Shown piece after piece: positions 1-10,723 of a stretch of DNA of 64,000 bases (positions are counted from its first letter, which is position 1; the number at the start of each line of letters is the position of its first letter). The notes beneath the pieces are model-generated. The model saw only the letters and a list, made by a program, of their open reading frames with translations, ran no database searches and was not told where the DNA came from. The stretch comes from Geobacter sp. UBA698. GTDB lineage: Bacteria > Desulfobacterota > Desulfuromonadia > Geobacterales > Pseudopelobacteraceae. Where the stretch lies: positions 12,817 to 76,816 of the forward strand of contig DBMM01000041.1 in NCBI GenBank assembly GCA_002298925.1, written 5' to 3'. The translations under genes and the position numbers were made by a program.

Positions 1-1971
1 AGCAGAACCGTATCTGTCGGCTCACAAACCCATGTCTGGAAACTGGGAGATATCATCAACTCGACTCCCAAGCTGATGACTTCAACCCCTTTGAATACGT
101 ACAATGCGGTGCCCCCCGGTGGGTATCGCGATGGAAGTTACGATAAATTTGTATCCACGCTTAGTTACAAGAACCGTGGCGTTGCCTTTGTGGGGGGCAA
201 TGACGGCATGCTTCATGCCTTCAAGGTTGGCAAAACCATACCGGGCGGCCCCGGATTTGTTTCTCAAATTGTCGATTCCACAGATGTCAACGGTCGTAAT
301 CCCGTCGCAGCCAGCGATCTGGGTAAAGAGCTTTGGGCCTATATCCCCAAAAATGTTCTACCCTATCTTAAGCATCGTGGAAATCCTTCCTATGCCCATC
401 TGTTTTATGTTGATTCCACTCCCACACTTGTCGATGCCAGTATTAATCCGGTTACAAAAAAATGCAGCAATGACGCTTTGAAAGGGTGCTCATCAAACAC
501 GGATTGTGGTCCATCCCCTGCAAAGTGCAACACGATTAGTCCATCCTGCAGCGGATCTGATTGTCCCAAACTCGATGCAAGCTGGAAGACCGTGCTGATC
601 GGCAGTATGGGACTGGGAGGGGCTACCCGCAACAGCACGGATACGGCTATATGTGCGGATTGCGTAAAGACGCCTATAGCAGATGTCGGTTATTCTTCAT
701 ATTTTGCACTTGATGTAACCGATTCTGCCAATCCAAAACTGCTGTGGGAATTCTCAGATCCGCGCCTTGGTTACAGCACTGTCGGTCCAGCCGTGGTCAG
801 AATAAAAGACGCCAGCGAGACAAGCACGACTCCTTCTAAAAACGGCAAGTTTTATGTTGTACTCGCATCCGGACCGACCGGCCCGATTCAGACGAATCAG
901 ATGCTGGCGCACTCGGATCAGCCATTGGCTCTGTTCGTGCTGGATATGAGTACCGGCACGGTGGTCCGAACCTTCTCCAGAGATGCGTCTGCTCTTATCA
1001 TGGGAGTGCCCCATACAACTGTTTCAGCAATGCCGGATCTGGCTTTTGGTGGCACCTTTTCAAACTCCACCATTGATACCGACAAGTGGAGTTCGTCACG
1101 CACTGGCAACTATAGCGATGATGCAATCTATTTGGGGTATGTCAGGAAAGACACGGCAAGCGGTTCGCCGTCTCTCAATAAATTCGCCAAAGGTGGTGTT
1201 CTGAGAATTCTGACCGGAGAAAACCCGGATCCTGGCAACTGGAAGGTGTCAACGGTAATTGATGGGACCGGACCGGTTACCGCCGCCGTTGCCAAACTTC
1301 AGGACACATATAATAAAAGACTTTGGCTTTATTTCGGGACCGGCCGTTATTATTACAAGATTGGCAGCGCAGTAGATGAAGATTATAGCGGTCAACAGGA
1401 AGCGATCTATGGTATCCAGGAGCCATGTTACATCTCGGCCACCACCAATTTCGATGTCAATGATCTGGACCCCACCTGTACATCTACTTTAGCTGATAAT
1501 TCCGCGACTATTAAAGATCAAACCAGCACGATTGGTTCCCTTGGGACCGCAAAAGGTTGGAAGATCAGACTTGATACGGCATCGGGCAGTAATAAGGCCA
1601 AGCGGGTCTACACCAATCCAACGGCAACCGGCAACGGGGTGGTTTTTTTCACAGCATTCAAGCCATCCTCGGATGTGTGCAGCTACGGTGGAGACACATC
1701 GCTGTGGGCTGTCAACTTTGATGCCGGCGGATCATTATTCGACAAAAACAATACCGGCGGTTCGGTGGTTGGAAAAAACCTGAAGGGTCAGGCAATAACG
1801 CACTTAGGCACGGGTGAGCTAAACCAGGCAGACCTTGCTACCGCTTTTACCCAGTCCATTCAACGTGAGACAGGTGCTTTCAAGGGGCCACCATCCAGGG
1901 AAGAAACGCGGATAATATCAAATGCAAATCATTTCCCCAGCAAAAAGATCCTGCACATCATGGAGCGATAG
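1..1971 (+). CDS. pilY1: PilY1-like type IV pilus tip adhesin/assembly protein, C-terminal part (5' truncated by window)
   Basis: The frame is open from base 1, so the gene starts upstream; 656 residues are visible. PilY1 proteins sit at type IV pilus tips and promote pilus assembly and adhesion. The first visible residues contain GDIINSTP, followed by GGNDGMLHAF, both typical of the PilY1/Neisseria PilC beta-propeller domain. A Cys-rich insert lies between the two propeller parts (roughly visible residues 150-250, eight Cys), probably disulfide-bonded outside the cell. The first ATG in the window (base 76) is internal to the domain and should not be used as a start. The stop TAG abuts the ATG of the next gene, a pseudopilin, which supports one minor-pilin operon. 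Family call is firm; the substrate is unknown. Confidence 0.88.
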   Translation, partial: SRTVSVGSQTHVWKLGDIINSTPKLMTSTPLNTYNAVPPGGYRDGSYDKFVSTLSYKNRGVAFVGGNDGMLHAFKVGKTIPGGPGFVSQIVDSTDVNGRNPVAASDLGKELWAYIPKNVLPYLKHRGNPSYAHLFYVDSTPTLVDASINPVTKKCSNDALKGCSSNTDCGPSPAKCNTISPSCSGSDCPKLDASWKTVLIGSMGLGGATRNSTDTAICADCVKTPIADVGYSSYFALDVTDSANPKLLWEFSDPRLGYSTVGPAVVRIKDASETSTTPSKNGKFYVVLASGPTGPIQTNQMLAHSDQPLALFVLDMSTGTVVRTFSRDASALIMGVPHTTVSAMPDLAFGGTFSNSTIDTDKWSSSRTGNYSDDAIYLGYVRKDTASGSPSLNKFAKGGVLRILTGENPDPGNWKVSTVIDGTGPVTAAVAKLQDTYNKRLWLYFGTGRYYYKIGSAVDEDYSGQQEAIYGIQEPCYISATTNFDVNDLDPTCTSTLADNSATIKDQTSTIGSLGTAKGWKIRLDTASGSNKAKRVYTNPTATGNGVVFFTAFKPSSDVCSYGGDTSLWAVNFDAGGSLFDKNNTGGSVVGKNLKGQAITHLGTGELNQADLATAFTQSIQRETGAFKGPPSREETRIISNANHFPSKKILHIMER

Positions 1972-2475
1972 ATGTCTTCGCGCGGTTTTTCTCTCATCGA
2001 GCTGATTGTGGTAATAGCCATTATCGGCATCCTTTTGTCCATTGCCACCCTGGATTTCCGTTCAATGCAGCAAAAGGGGCAGATAGAGAAGCAAATCCGG
2101 GAAATACGCAGTGATTTGGTCGGCCTGCGCATAGATGCCATGCAGAAAAAACGGAGAAGCGCGGCTTTTTTTGGTCCTAATGTCATTCAGTTTTATAGCT
2201 ATAGCTCAAATGATGAACCTGTACTTACTCGCAGCACGTTAATGTCTACAAAGAATCTGTCATTTATTTTCAGGAGGCTTTCCAGTACCACACAGACAGA
2301 TCTTAATGCTGCGGTCGATCGGGTGGAGTACGATACCCGTGGTTATGCAATCAATAACATAACGATCTTTGCAATGCCTGTTGCGTATAATGCGCTTGAA
2401 AATTGTATTATTGTTAGCACAGCCAATACGCAAATTGGGAGGATGGTTGATGCTTCCACCTGTAGAGCGCGCTGA
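1972..2475 (+). CDS. FimT/GspH-type minor pilin (prepilin)
   Basis: 167-residue prepilin. The leader MSSRG is followed by FSLIELIVVIAIIGILL: Gly at -1, Phe at +1 and Glu at +5, as prepilin peptidase PilD requires, then a hydrophobic helix. The rest is a short globular domain with few landmarks, including a Cys pair near the C-terminus (ENCII, STCRA) that could form the terminal disulfide common in pseudopilins. It starts directly at the stop of the PilY1 gene and overlaps the next prepilin gene by 26 bases. FimT/GspH assignment rests on position, length and N-terminus; it could be another minor pilin type. Confidence 0.85.
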   Translation: MSSRGFSLIELIVVIAIIGILLSIATLDFRSMQQKGQIEKQIREIRSDLVGLRIDAMQKKRRSAAFFGPNVIQFYSYSSNDEPVLTRSTLMSTKNLSFIFRRLSSTTQTDLNAAVDRVEYDTRGYAINNITIFAMPVAYNALENCIIVSTANTQIGRMVDASTCRAR

Positions 2476-2854
2476 AAAAGGATTTACCCTGATAGAGTTT
2501 TTGTTTGCTCTTGTGATCTTGATGATTGGACTATTGGGATTGCTGGAAGCGGTCAATTTTGGTATTCGCCAGAATATGGGTAATAAATTAAGAAATGATG
2601 CCGTAATGCTGGCTGATCAGGAAATGGCTAAGCAACGCATACTCGCATTTGACAAAATTGCAACGACCAATACATCTCAACCTGCCAATACCGGCGCCGT
2701 GCTTGTATTCTATTCAATTTCAACAATATCAATAGATATTAACCCACCAAACCCGACATCAAAAAGCGTAGCGGTTAAAGTTCGTTGGACAGAACGCAAC
2801 ATCAGGAAACTACACACTCTTTCAACGGTGATAACCAATGAATTTGCCAACTAG
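2450..2854 (+). CDS. pilV: PilV-type minor pilin (prepilin)
   Basis: 134 residues from ATG 2450, chosen because GGGAGG lies about 7 bases upstream and it gives a short class III leader (MLPPVERAEKG, then FTLIEFLFALVILMIG; Glu at +5). An ATG at 2369 would add 27 residues unlike a prepilin leader. The gene overlaps the preceding pseudopilin. Minor pilins of this type prime pilus assembly in the inner membrane together with PilW, PilX and PilY1. PilV rather than another minor pilin is inferred from the length and the order within the cluster. Confidence 0.83.
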   Translation: MLPPVERAEKGFTLIEFLFALVILMIGLLGLLEAVNFGIRQNMGNKLRNDAVMLADQEMAKQRILAFDKIATTNTSQPANTGAVLVFYSISTISIDINPPNPTSKSVAVKVRWTERNIRKLHTLSTVITNEFAN

Positions 2855-2885
2855 CCCTACCGAGCTTGACTCAAAAAGAATCATT

Positions 2886-4121
2886 ATGAAGGACAATCGC
2901 GGATTTTCCTTGATTGAACTGATTGTTGTAACAGCAATTTTCGTTGTTGTGCTTATGATTACCGGCATCTCATTGAAAACCATCCTTGAGAAAAGCAACA
3001 TGACCGTAAGAAGCGAGGAGAGCAATACCGAAGGTGTGGTCGGACTTGAAATTCTGCGACATGATCTCGAGCAGGCCGGCCTGGGACTTTTTAGTGACGC
3101 TACCAGCATTCCTACATATACAGAGGCTGCCGACACACCATATTCCAGTTATAACGATGTGGATCCGAGTGGTGTCCCTCGTGTTCCTCGCGCCATAGTC
3201 ACTGCTAATGATGTGAATTTGTCTGGTGTGCTTGCGGGTACTGATTACCTGGCAATCAAGGGCACCACGTTGGGGCGATCAGTAACCAGCCAGTCTTGGA
3301 CATATGTACCTGACAGCGGGGTGCCCAAAATATGGGGCAGGGATGACTTCAAGGATGCCAATGACAAGTTGATTGTGATTGAACAAACGCTGGATAGAAA
3401 CAAGGGCATGGTCGTACGGCGCCTTGTGCAGAAAACAGCCGACAATTACGGGGTAGGTTATTCCGCGACCGGTGCATTTAAGGACCAGGGCAATATTGAT
3501 TCGCGCGACAGTTACACCCCATCAACCGGCAAGACCTTCTATCTCTACGGTATTGATCGGATGGCTTCCTCGAGCTTTTCTTTTATAGCCCCGTTCAACC
3601 GGGCGGATTTTTTTATCAATCGAGACGGGAATACACCGGATTCATGCTCTCCTGCCGCGGGAGTCTTGTACGAAGCTGTCATGCAGCAGAAAGACGGCTC
3701 TTTTGAAAAAATACCATTACTCAATTGTGTGGCAGACATGCAGATAGTACTGGGTTGGAATACTTCATCCGAACCTGAAAAAAGTAATGAGGTCCTGGCA
3801 TATAGTAATGCCAATGGTTCGCTTGTTTCAGAGACTGTTCCAGGTAGTACCACTGGATTGAATGGCGTAAGCCTCCAGGACATTCAATCCAACCCGGATG
3901 AAGTGCGTAGGCGACTGCGCTTGGTTATGGTCTATCTGTTGGCCCAGGATGGCAGGCGTGACAATAATTTTATCAACAGCAATACCGCTATGTTAGTCGG
4001 AGACCAGAATCTTAATCTTGGTTCGACACTTACCAAAACAGTTGATTTGACAAAAGGTGATTTCAGGAATTACCGCTGGAAGCTGTATCGAATAGTTGTG
4101 CGTCCGAAGAATCTGTTCTGA
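2886..4121 (+). CDS. pilW: PilW-type minor pilin (prepilin)
   Basis: 411 residues from ATG 2886. This start gives the compact leader MKDNRG before FSLIELIVVTAIF, with Glu at +5. An alternative in-frame ATG at 2838 would extend the leader by 16 residues and overlap pilV; ribosome-binding signals are weak for both. The long C-terminal domain and fourth place in the cluster fit PilW, a minor pilin that joins the priming complex at the pilus tip. It probably forms one transcriptional unit with its neighbours. Confidence 0.83.
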   Translation: MKDNRGFSLIELIVVTAIFVVVLMITGISLKTILEKSNMTVRSEESNTEGVVGLEILRHDLEQAGLGLFSDATSIPTYTEAADTPYSSYNDVDPSGVPRVPRAIVTANDVNLSGVLAGTDYLAIKGTTLGRSVTSQSWTYVPDSGVPKIWGRDDFKDANDKLIVIEQTLDRNKGMVVRRLVQKTADNYGVGYSATGAFKDQGNIDSRDSYTPSTGKTFYLYGIDRMASSSFSFIAPFNRADFFINRDGNTPDSCSPAAGVLYEAVMQQKDGSFEKIPLLNCVADMQIVLGWNTSSEPEKSNEVLAYSNANGSLVSETVPGSTTGLNGVSLQDIQSNPDEVRRRLRLVMVYLLAQDGRRDNNFINSNTAMLVGDQNLNLGSTLTKTVDLTKGDFRNYRWKLYRIVVRPKNLF

Positions 4122-4159
4122 TATATCCGCTTTTGGGATTGTAATTGTCGAGGTAGCTG

Positions 4160-4834
4160 ATGAGATGTTTGAAAAACGATAAAGGTGTTGCCTTAATTAC
4201 AGCACTGATGGTGACCTTGATATCACTGGTTATCATATTGGGGTTTTTATATGTTGTCACTCAGGGTGTCAAGACGGGCGGTTCGCGAAAGGTGTACCGT
4301 AATGCTGTAGAAGCATCCTATGCCGGAACCAGTGTCACCATGTATGATGTCCTTCCGCAACTTGCCAAAGCGATTCTGGAGGTTTCCGGACCAACAAGTG
4401 CTGACACAGGGCTTGTTATGACGACATTGGAAACAGCATTTAGCGCTCAACACCTTTATTTCAATCAAAATACTAATTATGCTGATTGCCTTAACCAAAA
4501 ACTCACCGGAGATCCATCAACATGGAGCAAATGTCCCGGCACTTCATCCAGTGTGACTAAAGCAAATATCGTCAACAGCGCGGACATGACTTTTGATCTG
4601 GATGGTACATCTAATTCGAAATTTAAGGTATATACTAAGATTGTCGATACGATCCCCGGAACAACATATATGTCGCCATTACCTGGCGGACCATTGCTGG
4701 GTGGTGGAGTGACTGATCCCGGAACGGCCACTGTTTCATCCGGCAGACATTTTATATACAGGATAGAGGTAGTGGGTGAGAAAGCCGATCATCCCTCTGA
4801 GCAGGGAAATCTGACCGTTATGTATGAATATTGA
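4160..4834 (+). CDS. pilX: PilX-like minor pilin
   Basis: 224 residues. The N-terminus MRCLKNDKG is followed by VALITALMVTLISLVIILGFL, a prepilin-like leader and helix in which position +5 is Thr rather than Glu. Lack of Glu5 is common in PilX/GspK-type subunits, which sit at the very tip of the filament. Two cysteines (about residues 112 and 122) may form a disulfide. It lies 38 bases after the PilW-type gene and closes the minor-pilin cluster. Family assignment is moderately firm and relies on N-terminus and position. Confidence 0.8.
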   Translation: MRCLKNDKGVALITALMVTLISLVIILGFLYVVTQGVKTGGSRKVYRNAVEASYAGTSVTMYDVLPQLAKAILEVSGPTSADTGLVMTTLETAFSAQHLYFNQNTNYADCLNQKLTGDPSTWSKCPGTSSSVTKANIVNSADMTFDLDGTSNSKFKVYTKIVDTIPGTTYMSPLPGGPLLGGGVTDPGTATVSSGRHFIYRIEVVGEKADHPSEQGNLTVMYEY

Positions 4835-4869
4835 TTTCAGGAAATTTAAGGTCAGAATAGGGTCTTACG

Positions 4870-5061
4870 ATGAGTGAACTCATATTTATCATGCTGTTTT
4901 TTGGAGTTCCGGGTGTGCTCGGTTTCGTTATGTCCGGAAAGCGCGGCAAGAACCCCTATCTGTGGGGGTTTTTATGCTGTATCTTTCCGTTTTTTCTGGT
5001 CGTTCTCAAGTACCATGACAAACCTGCCGACAAAAAAGATCCCCCCGTTGATCGATCCTAG
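4870..5061 (+). CDS. Small membrane protein of unknown function
   Basis: 63 residues with two predicted membrane segments (about residues 3-20 and 30-46) separated by a short basic loop (SGKRGKNPY), ending in a charged tail rich in Lys and Asp. Hydrophobic N-terminus, basic loop and hydrophilic tail argue for a real small inner-membrane protein. An AGGG stretch lies upstream of the ATG. A second frame (ATG 4874) covers the same bases but gives a less membrane-like product. No function assigned. Confidence 0.55.
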   Translation: MSELIFIMLFFGVPGVLGFVMSGKRGKNPYLWGFLCCIFPFFLVVLKYHDKPADKKDPPVDRS

Positions 5062-5163
5062 CCGCCCGGTCCGTTGATTGAGGTGAGCGCCTATTTTATT
5101 TGATCTCTGTCGATTGTAAATTCCGGGTAGAAAGCCATTAACAATTATAGAAAGGTAGCAATC

Positions 5164-6237
5164 ATGCGCAAAGAATCATTGAAATTTCTGGAAAAACTTC
5201 TGGATGCACCCAGCCCGTCCGGTTACGAACAGCCTGCCCAACGTGTGTTCCGTGAATACGTGACCCCCCATTGCGATGAGGTCACAACCGATGTTATGGG
5301 CAATGTTTTTGCCCATATCGCCGGAAAGGGGAAAAACCTGCCGAGGGTGATGGTAGTCGGGCATACCGATGAGATTGGCCTGCAGATCAAGTATATCGAT
5401 GACAAGGGTTTTCTCTATTTTGCAGCTGTCGGTGGAGTTGATGCCCATCTGACACCGGGCAAACGGGTCAATGTGCATACCGCGGACGGGCCGCTGCCCG
5501 GCGTCATCGGCAAAAAACCGATCCATCTCATGGACAACAAGGACCGCGAGACGGTCGTCAAGCTGGAGTCCCAGTACATCGATATCGGCGCAAAGGATAA
5601 GAAGGAAGCCCAGAAGCTGGTCAGGGTAGGGGATGCGGTTACCTTTGAAAGCGCCTTTACCCGTCTGCATGGAGACCGGGTCGCTTCGCGCGGGTTCGAT
5701 GACAAGGCCGGCTGTTTTGTGGTGGCCGAGGTGCTGCGTCTGGTCAAAGCCGCCGGCAGCAAGCTGAATGTAGATCTGTACGGCGTTTCTTCGGTGCAGG
5801 AGGAGATCGGGCTGCGGGGCGGGACCACCAGCTGCTACACCGTCAACCCGGACGTTGGCATCTGTGTGGAGGTGGACTTTGCCACTGACCAGCCCGACGT
5901 GGAGAAAAAACATAACGGTGAAGTGGCGCTCGGCAAGGGGCCGATCCTGGCTCGGGGTGCCAATATCAACCCGCGCCTGTTGGATCTATTGAGTACCACC
6001 GCCGAAAGCGAAAAGATTGCTATACAGCATACTGCCACGCCGCGTGCCACCGGCACCGATGCCAACGTCATGCAGATTTCCCGGGGGGGTGTGGCCACGG
6101 CCCTGGTCAAGATTCCGCTGCGCTACATGCATACGCCGGTGGAAACGGTATCACTGGCCGACCTTGAGGACGCGGCCCGCTTGATCGTAGCGGCGCTGGG
6201 AAAGATCAAGTCCAGGGAAGAGTTCATTCCGTCCTGA
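5164..6237 (+). CDS. M42 family metallo-aminopeptidase (FrvX/TET-like)
   Basis: 357 residues, normal for the M42 family of dinuclear metal aminopeptidases that trim peptides in the cytoplasm, often as large TET complexes. Candidate metal ligands and catalytic residues are in order: GHTDEIG (His67, Asp69), GFDDKAG (about 178-184), the QEEIG catalytic Glu pair (213/214), the EVDFATD Asp and the C-terminal RYMHTP His. GAAAGG lies upstream of the start. It is alone between the minor-pilin cluster and guaB. M42 endoglucanase annotations exist for this family, but the metal set supports a peptidase. Confidence 0.9.
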   Translation: MRKESLKFLEKLLDAPSPSGYEQPAQRVFREYVTPHCDEVTTDVMGNVFAHIAGKGKNLPRVMVVGHTDEIGLQIKYIDDKGFLYFAAVGGVDAHLTPGKRVNVHTADGPLPGVIGKKPIHLMDNKDRETVVKLESQYIDIGAKDKKEAQKLVRVGDAVTFESAFTRLHGDRVASRGFDDKAGCFVVAEVLRLVKAAGSKLNVDLYGVSSVQEEIGLRGGTTSCYTVNPDVGICVEVDFATDQPDVEKKHNGEVALGKGPILARGANINPRLLDLLSTTAESEKIAIQHTATPRATGTDANVMQISRGGVATALVKIPLRYMHTPVETVSLADLEDAARLIVAALGKIKSREEFIPS

Positions 6238-6295
6238 AAATCGAGCCATGCCGTCGGCGGGACTCCGCTAAAAGATTAACCCCTTTTGACTTGAC

Positions 6296-7823
<1,528 letters not shown>

Positions 7824-9383
7824 ATGCCTGACATCCATAGCCAAAAGATACTGATCCTCGATTTCGGTTCCCAGTATACCCAGCTGATCGCCAGACGGGT
7901 TCGCGAGGCCCATGTCTACTGCGAGCTGCACCCCTTTGACATGGATCTGGCCGCGATCCGCGCCTTTGCGCCCAGCGGGATCATTCTGTCGGGCGGTCCC
8001 CGATCAGTTTACGAGCCGGAGGCGCCGGCCGTGGTCGAAGAGCTGTTCGAACTGGGGGTGCCGGTTCTGGGGATTTGCTACGGCATGCAGCTGATGAGCC
8101 GCCATTTTGGCGGAGAAGTCGTGGCGGCCGGCAAGCGGGAATTCGGTCATGCCGACCTGCTGGCTTGCGGTCAGCTCGGACCGCTCTTTGACGGGTTCTT
8201 TGTCGAAGGCAAAAGCCCGGTCTGGATGAGTCACGGTGACCATGTTGCCCGGGTGCCCCAGGGTTTCGAGGTTGTGGCTGAAACCGCCAACGCGCCGGTC
8301 TGTGCCATTCAGGATGTCAGTCGCCGTCTCTACGGGGTTCAGTTTCATCCCGAGGTCAATCATACCCCCCGCGGCGAGATGCTGATCGACTGCTTTGTCC
8401 GCAAGATCTGCGGCTGCAGCGGCCAGTGGACTCCGGGCCAGATCATCGCAGATGCCGTGTCCCGCATCCGGGCTCAGGTGGGCTGTGAACGGGTGATTCT
8501 GGGGCTCTCCGGCGGAGTCGATTCTTCCGTGGCGGCCGCCCTGATTCACCGGGCCATTGGCGATCAGCTGACCTGCGTCTTTGTGGACAACGGGCTGTTG
8601 CGTCTGGCCGAGGGGGATCAGGTCATGGCTACCTTTGACGAAAACCTGGGCGTCAAGGTGATCCGAGTAAACGCCGAGGAACGCTTCCTGTCGGCACTGG
8701 CCGGTGTCAATGATCCCGAGAAAAAACGCAAAATCATCGGTGGCCTGTTTGTCGAGATATTTGACGAGGAATCCGGCCGGATTGAAGATGCCAGGTGGCT
8801 GGCCCAGGGCACCATCTATCCCGATGTGATCGAGTCGGCCGGGGCCAAGACCGGGAAGGCCCATAACATCAAGAGTCACCATAATGTGGGCGGCCTGCCG
8901 GAACATATGAAACTCAAGCTGCTGGAACCGTTGCGAGAGCTGTTCAAGGACGAAGTCCGGGCCATTGGTGAAGAGCTTGGCCTGCCGCACCAGATGGTCT
9001 GGCGCCACCCGTTTCCCGGTCCGGGCCTGGGAGTGCGCATCCTGGGTGAAATCAAGAAAGAGTATGCCGATATCCTGCGTCGGGCCGATGCCATCTACAT
9101 TGAGGAACTGTACGAGAGCGGGCATTACCACAAGATCAGCCAGGCTTTTGCGGTCTTTCTGCCGGTCAAGAGCGTGGGGGTCATGGGTGACGGCCGGACC
9201 TACGAATACGTCATTGCCCTGCGGGCCGTTGAAACCAAGGACTTCATGACCGCCGGCTGGTATCCCTTGCCCTATGAGGACATGGCCAGAATCAGCGGCA
9301 GAATCATCAATGAAGTCAAGGGTGTCAACCGGGTAGTCTACGATATCTCCAGCAAACCGCCCGCGACCATCGAATGGGAATAG
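7824..9383 (+). CDS. guaA: GMP synthase (glutamine-hydrolysing)
   Basis: 519 residues. Converts XMP to GMP using ATP and glutamine. The N-terminal class I glutamine amidotransferase has GICYGMQ (Cys85) and the His/Glu of QFHPEV. The ATP-pyrophosphatase domain has the PP-loop LSGGVDSS near residue 230, and the C-terminal dimerisation domain ends in PATIEWE, the usual GuaA terminus. It follows guaB with no gap. A strong hairpin lies about 30 bases downstream. Confidence 0.98.
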   Translation: MPDIHSQKILILDFGSQYTQLIARRVREAHVYCELHPFDMDLAAIRAFAPSGIILSGGPRSVYEPEAPAVVEELFELGVPVLGICYGMQLMSRHFGGEVVAAGKREFGHADLLACGQLGPLFDGFFVEGKSPVWMSHGDHVARVPQGFEVVAETANAPVCAIQDVSRRLYGVQFHPEVNHTPRGEMLIDCFVRKICGCSGQWTPGQIIADAVSRIRAQVGCERVILGLSGGVDSSVAAALIHRAIGDQLTCVFVDNGLLRLAEGDQVMATFDENLGVKVIRVNAEERFLSALAGVNDPEKKRKIIGGLFVEIFDEESGRIEDARWLAQGTIYPDVIESAGAKTGKAHNIKSHHNVGGLPEHMKLKLLEPLRELFKDEVRAIGEELGLPHQMVWRHPFPGPGLGVRILGEIKKEYADILRRADAIYIEELYESGHYHKISQAFAVFLPVKSVGVMGDGRTYEYVIALRAVETKDFMTAGWYPLPYEDMARISGRIINEVKGVNRVVYDISSKPPATIEWE

Positions 9384-9415
9384 TTTTTACCTTCTGAATC
9401 TATTTCAAGTCAGCC

Positions 9416-9447
9416 GGCCATTCTGATTTTACCTGATCAGGATGGCC
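9416..9447 (+). terminator. Stem-loop after guaA, possible terminator
   Basis: Twelve-base arms GGCCATTCTGAT and ATCAGGATGGCC pair with one G-T wobble around an 8-base loop. No clear T-run follows, so it may be a Rho-dependent or RNA-stabilising 3' hairpin rather than an intrinsic terminator. Confidence 0.42.
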
Positions 9448-9515
9448 GCCATCATTCTCGAAAAGATCCTTTCGTTTCTCCGCAATCCATAATCCTATAA
9501 TGCGAGGTTGCCAGC

Positions 9516-10013
9516 GTGAGTTCAATTTCCTTCGAAGAGATCATGTTCACCATCATGTCCGCCACCCAGGACACCTTCAAAAGCTACATGAACATCGATC
9601 TGTTGGCCGGCAAGGTCGAGAAGCGTGTCGATCCAGTCAATTCGGACGTGACCGGCATTGTAGGAGTGGCCGGCGACCGGGTAGGCTATATCATCGTGGC
9701 CACGGATAAGATAAGCGCCCAGTATGTTGCCAAGCAACTGCTGATGGTCGATGAGGCCGATGATGAGTGTATCCGCGATGCCGTTGGTGAACTCACCAAC
9801 AATATTGCCGGCGTATTCAAGACCCGCTATCATGAGCAGTACGGCAGTGTGGCCCTGGGGCTCCCGCTGGTGATATCCGGCCAGCTGCGCGCCATCGCTG
9901 AACCGGCCGACTCTTCCGATCAGGCCAGTATCAATGTGCAGTGCAAGGGGGTCACGATTCCCTTTACTACCGCTGATGGCGCCATTGCCATCAAGGTCAT
10001 GGTCTACATGTAG
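9516..10013 (+). CDS. cheX: CheX-like chemotaxis phosphatase
   Basis: 165 residues starting at GTG 9516, supported by GAGG 8 bases upstream. The CheC/CheX/FliY family dephosphorylates CheY-P. The characteristic ExxN pair is in GELTNN (Glu92, Asn95) within a long helix, and a single such motif is typical of CheX. It stands apart from the chemosensory operon at 37458-48128 but could serve its receivers. The next gene, a YkgJ-type protein, starts about 27 bases downstream. Family call is good; the partner is inference. Confidence 0.82.
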   Translation: MSSISFEEIMFTIMSATQDTFKSYMNIDLLAGKVEKRVDPVNSDVTGIVGVAGDRVGYIIVATDKISAQYVAKQLLMVDEADDECIRDAVGELTNNIAGVFKTRYHEQYGSVALGLPLVISGQLRAIAEPADSSDQASINVQCKGVTIPFTTADGAIAIKVMVYM

Positions 10014-10039
10014 GCATGACACATTCCACAGGGGACACC

Positions 10040-10723
10040 ATGCAGGAACTGTTAGAGCGATATGCCAGCCTGCTGAAGGAGGTTGATCAATGGTTTGCAT
10101 CCTGCCTGTCCTTGCAGGGGGAACAGATTGCCTGTAAGAGCGGCTGTTCGGCCTGCTGTCGCGGTCTGTTTGATATCACCCTGCTGGACGCCCTGTACCT
10201 GCGGAGCGGTTTCGACCTACTGCCGCCAGACATCCAGATCAGCGTCAGGAACAAGGCCCGGACCCGCCTGGACCAGATCTGGTCTCGCTGGCCTTCCTAT
10301 GAGGCACCCTGGCTGCTGAATGTGATCCCGGAGAATGAATGGGACGAGATCATGCCGGAGGAGGATGAGACCCTCTGCGTGCTTCTGTCCGATGAGGGCA
10401 AATGCCTGGTCTACGATCATCGACCCATGACGTGCCGCTTGAATGGTATCCCCCTGATCGATACCAGCGGCGAAGAGCTGTTCGATGAATGGTGCACCCT
10501 GAATTTTGTCGATGTCGATCCGGTAGCGATCATGGCACTCAGGCATCCTTTCAGGGATCTGTTTTCACAGGAACTGCTGCTGTTCCGTGAATTGACCCGG
10601 CAGCTGGCGGGGGTGCCGATCAATGAACTGGATACGCTGATCCCGGCCGCTGTTTTCATAGATGCGGACATGCTTGCCGTCTGCACCGCAACCCTTTTGA
10701 ACTGCAGGGATGATGAGCCATGA
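10040..10723 (+). CDS. YkgJ-family CxxCC cluster protein
   Basis: 227 residues from ATG 10040, chosen for AGGGGA just upstream; an ATG at 10016 would add eight residues without a ribosome site. The N-terminal CKSGCSACC motif and the later GKCLVYDHRPMTCR are typical of the YkgJ family, predicted to bind Zn or an Fe-S cluster. The metal and function are not known. Its stop overlaps the start of the CHASE2 cyclase gene (ATGA), so the two are translationally coupled. Confidence 0.8.
   Translation: MQELLERYASLLKEVDQWFASCLSLQGEQIACKSGCSACCRGLFDITLLDALYLRSGFDLLPPDIQISVRNKARTRLDQIWSRWPSYEAPWLLNVIPENEWDEIMPEEDETLCVLLSDEGKCLVYDHRPMTCRLNGIPLIDTSGEELFDEWCTLNFVDVDPVAIMALRHPFRDLFSQELLLFRELTRQLAGVPINELDTLIPAAVFIDADMLAVCTATLLNCRDDEP

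Noticed and set aside
8004..9131. 375-codon open frame antisense to guaA
   Set aside because: Shadow frame; guaA motifs are complete on the plus strand.
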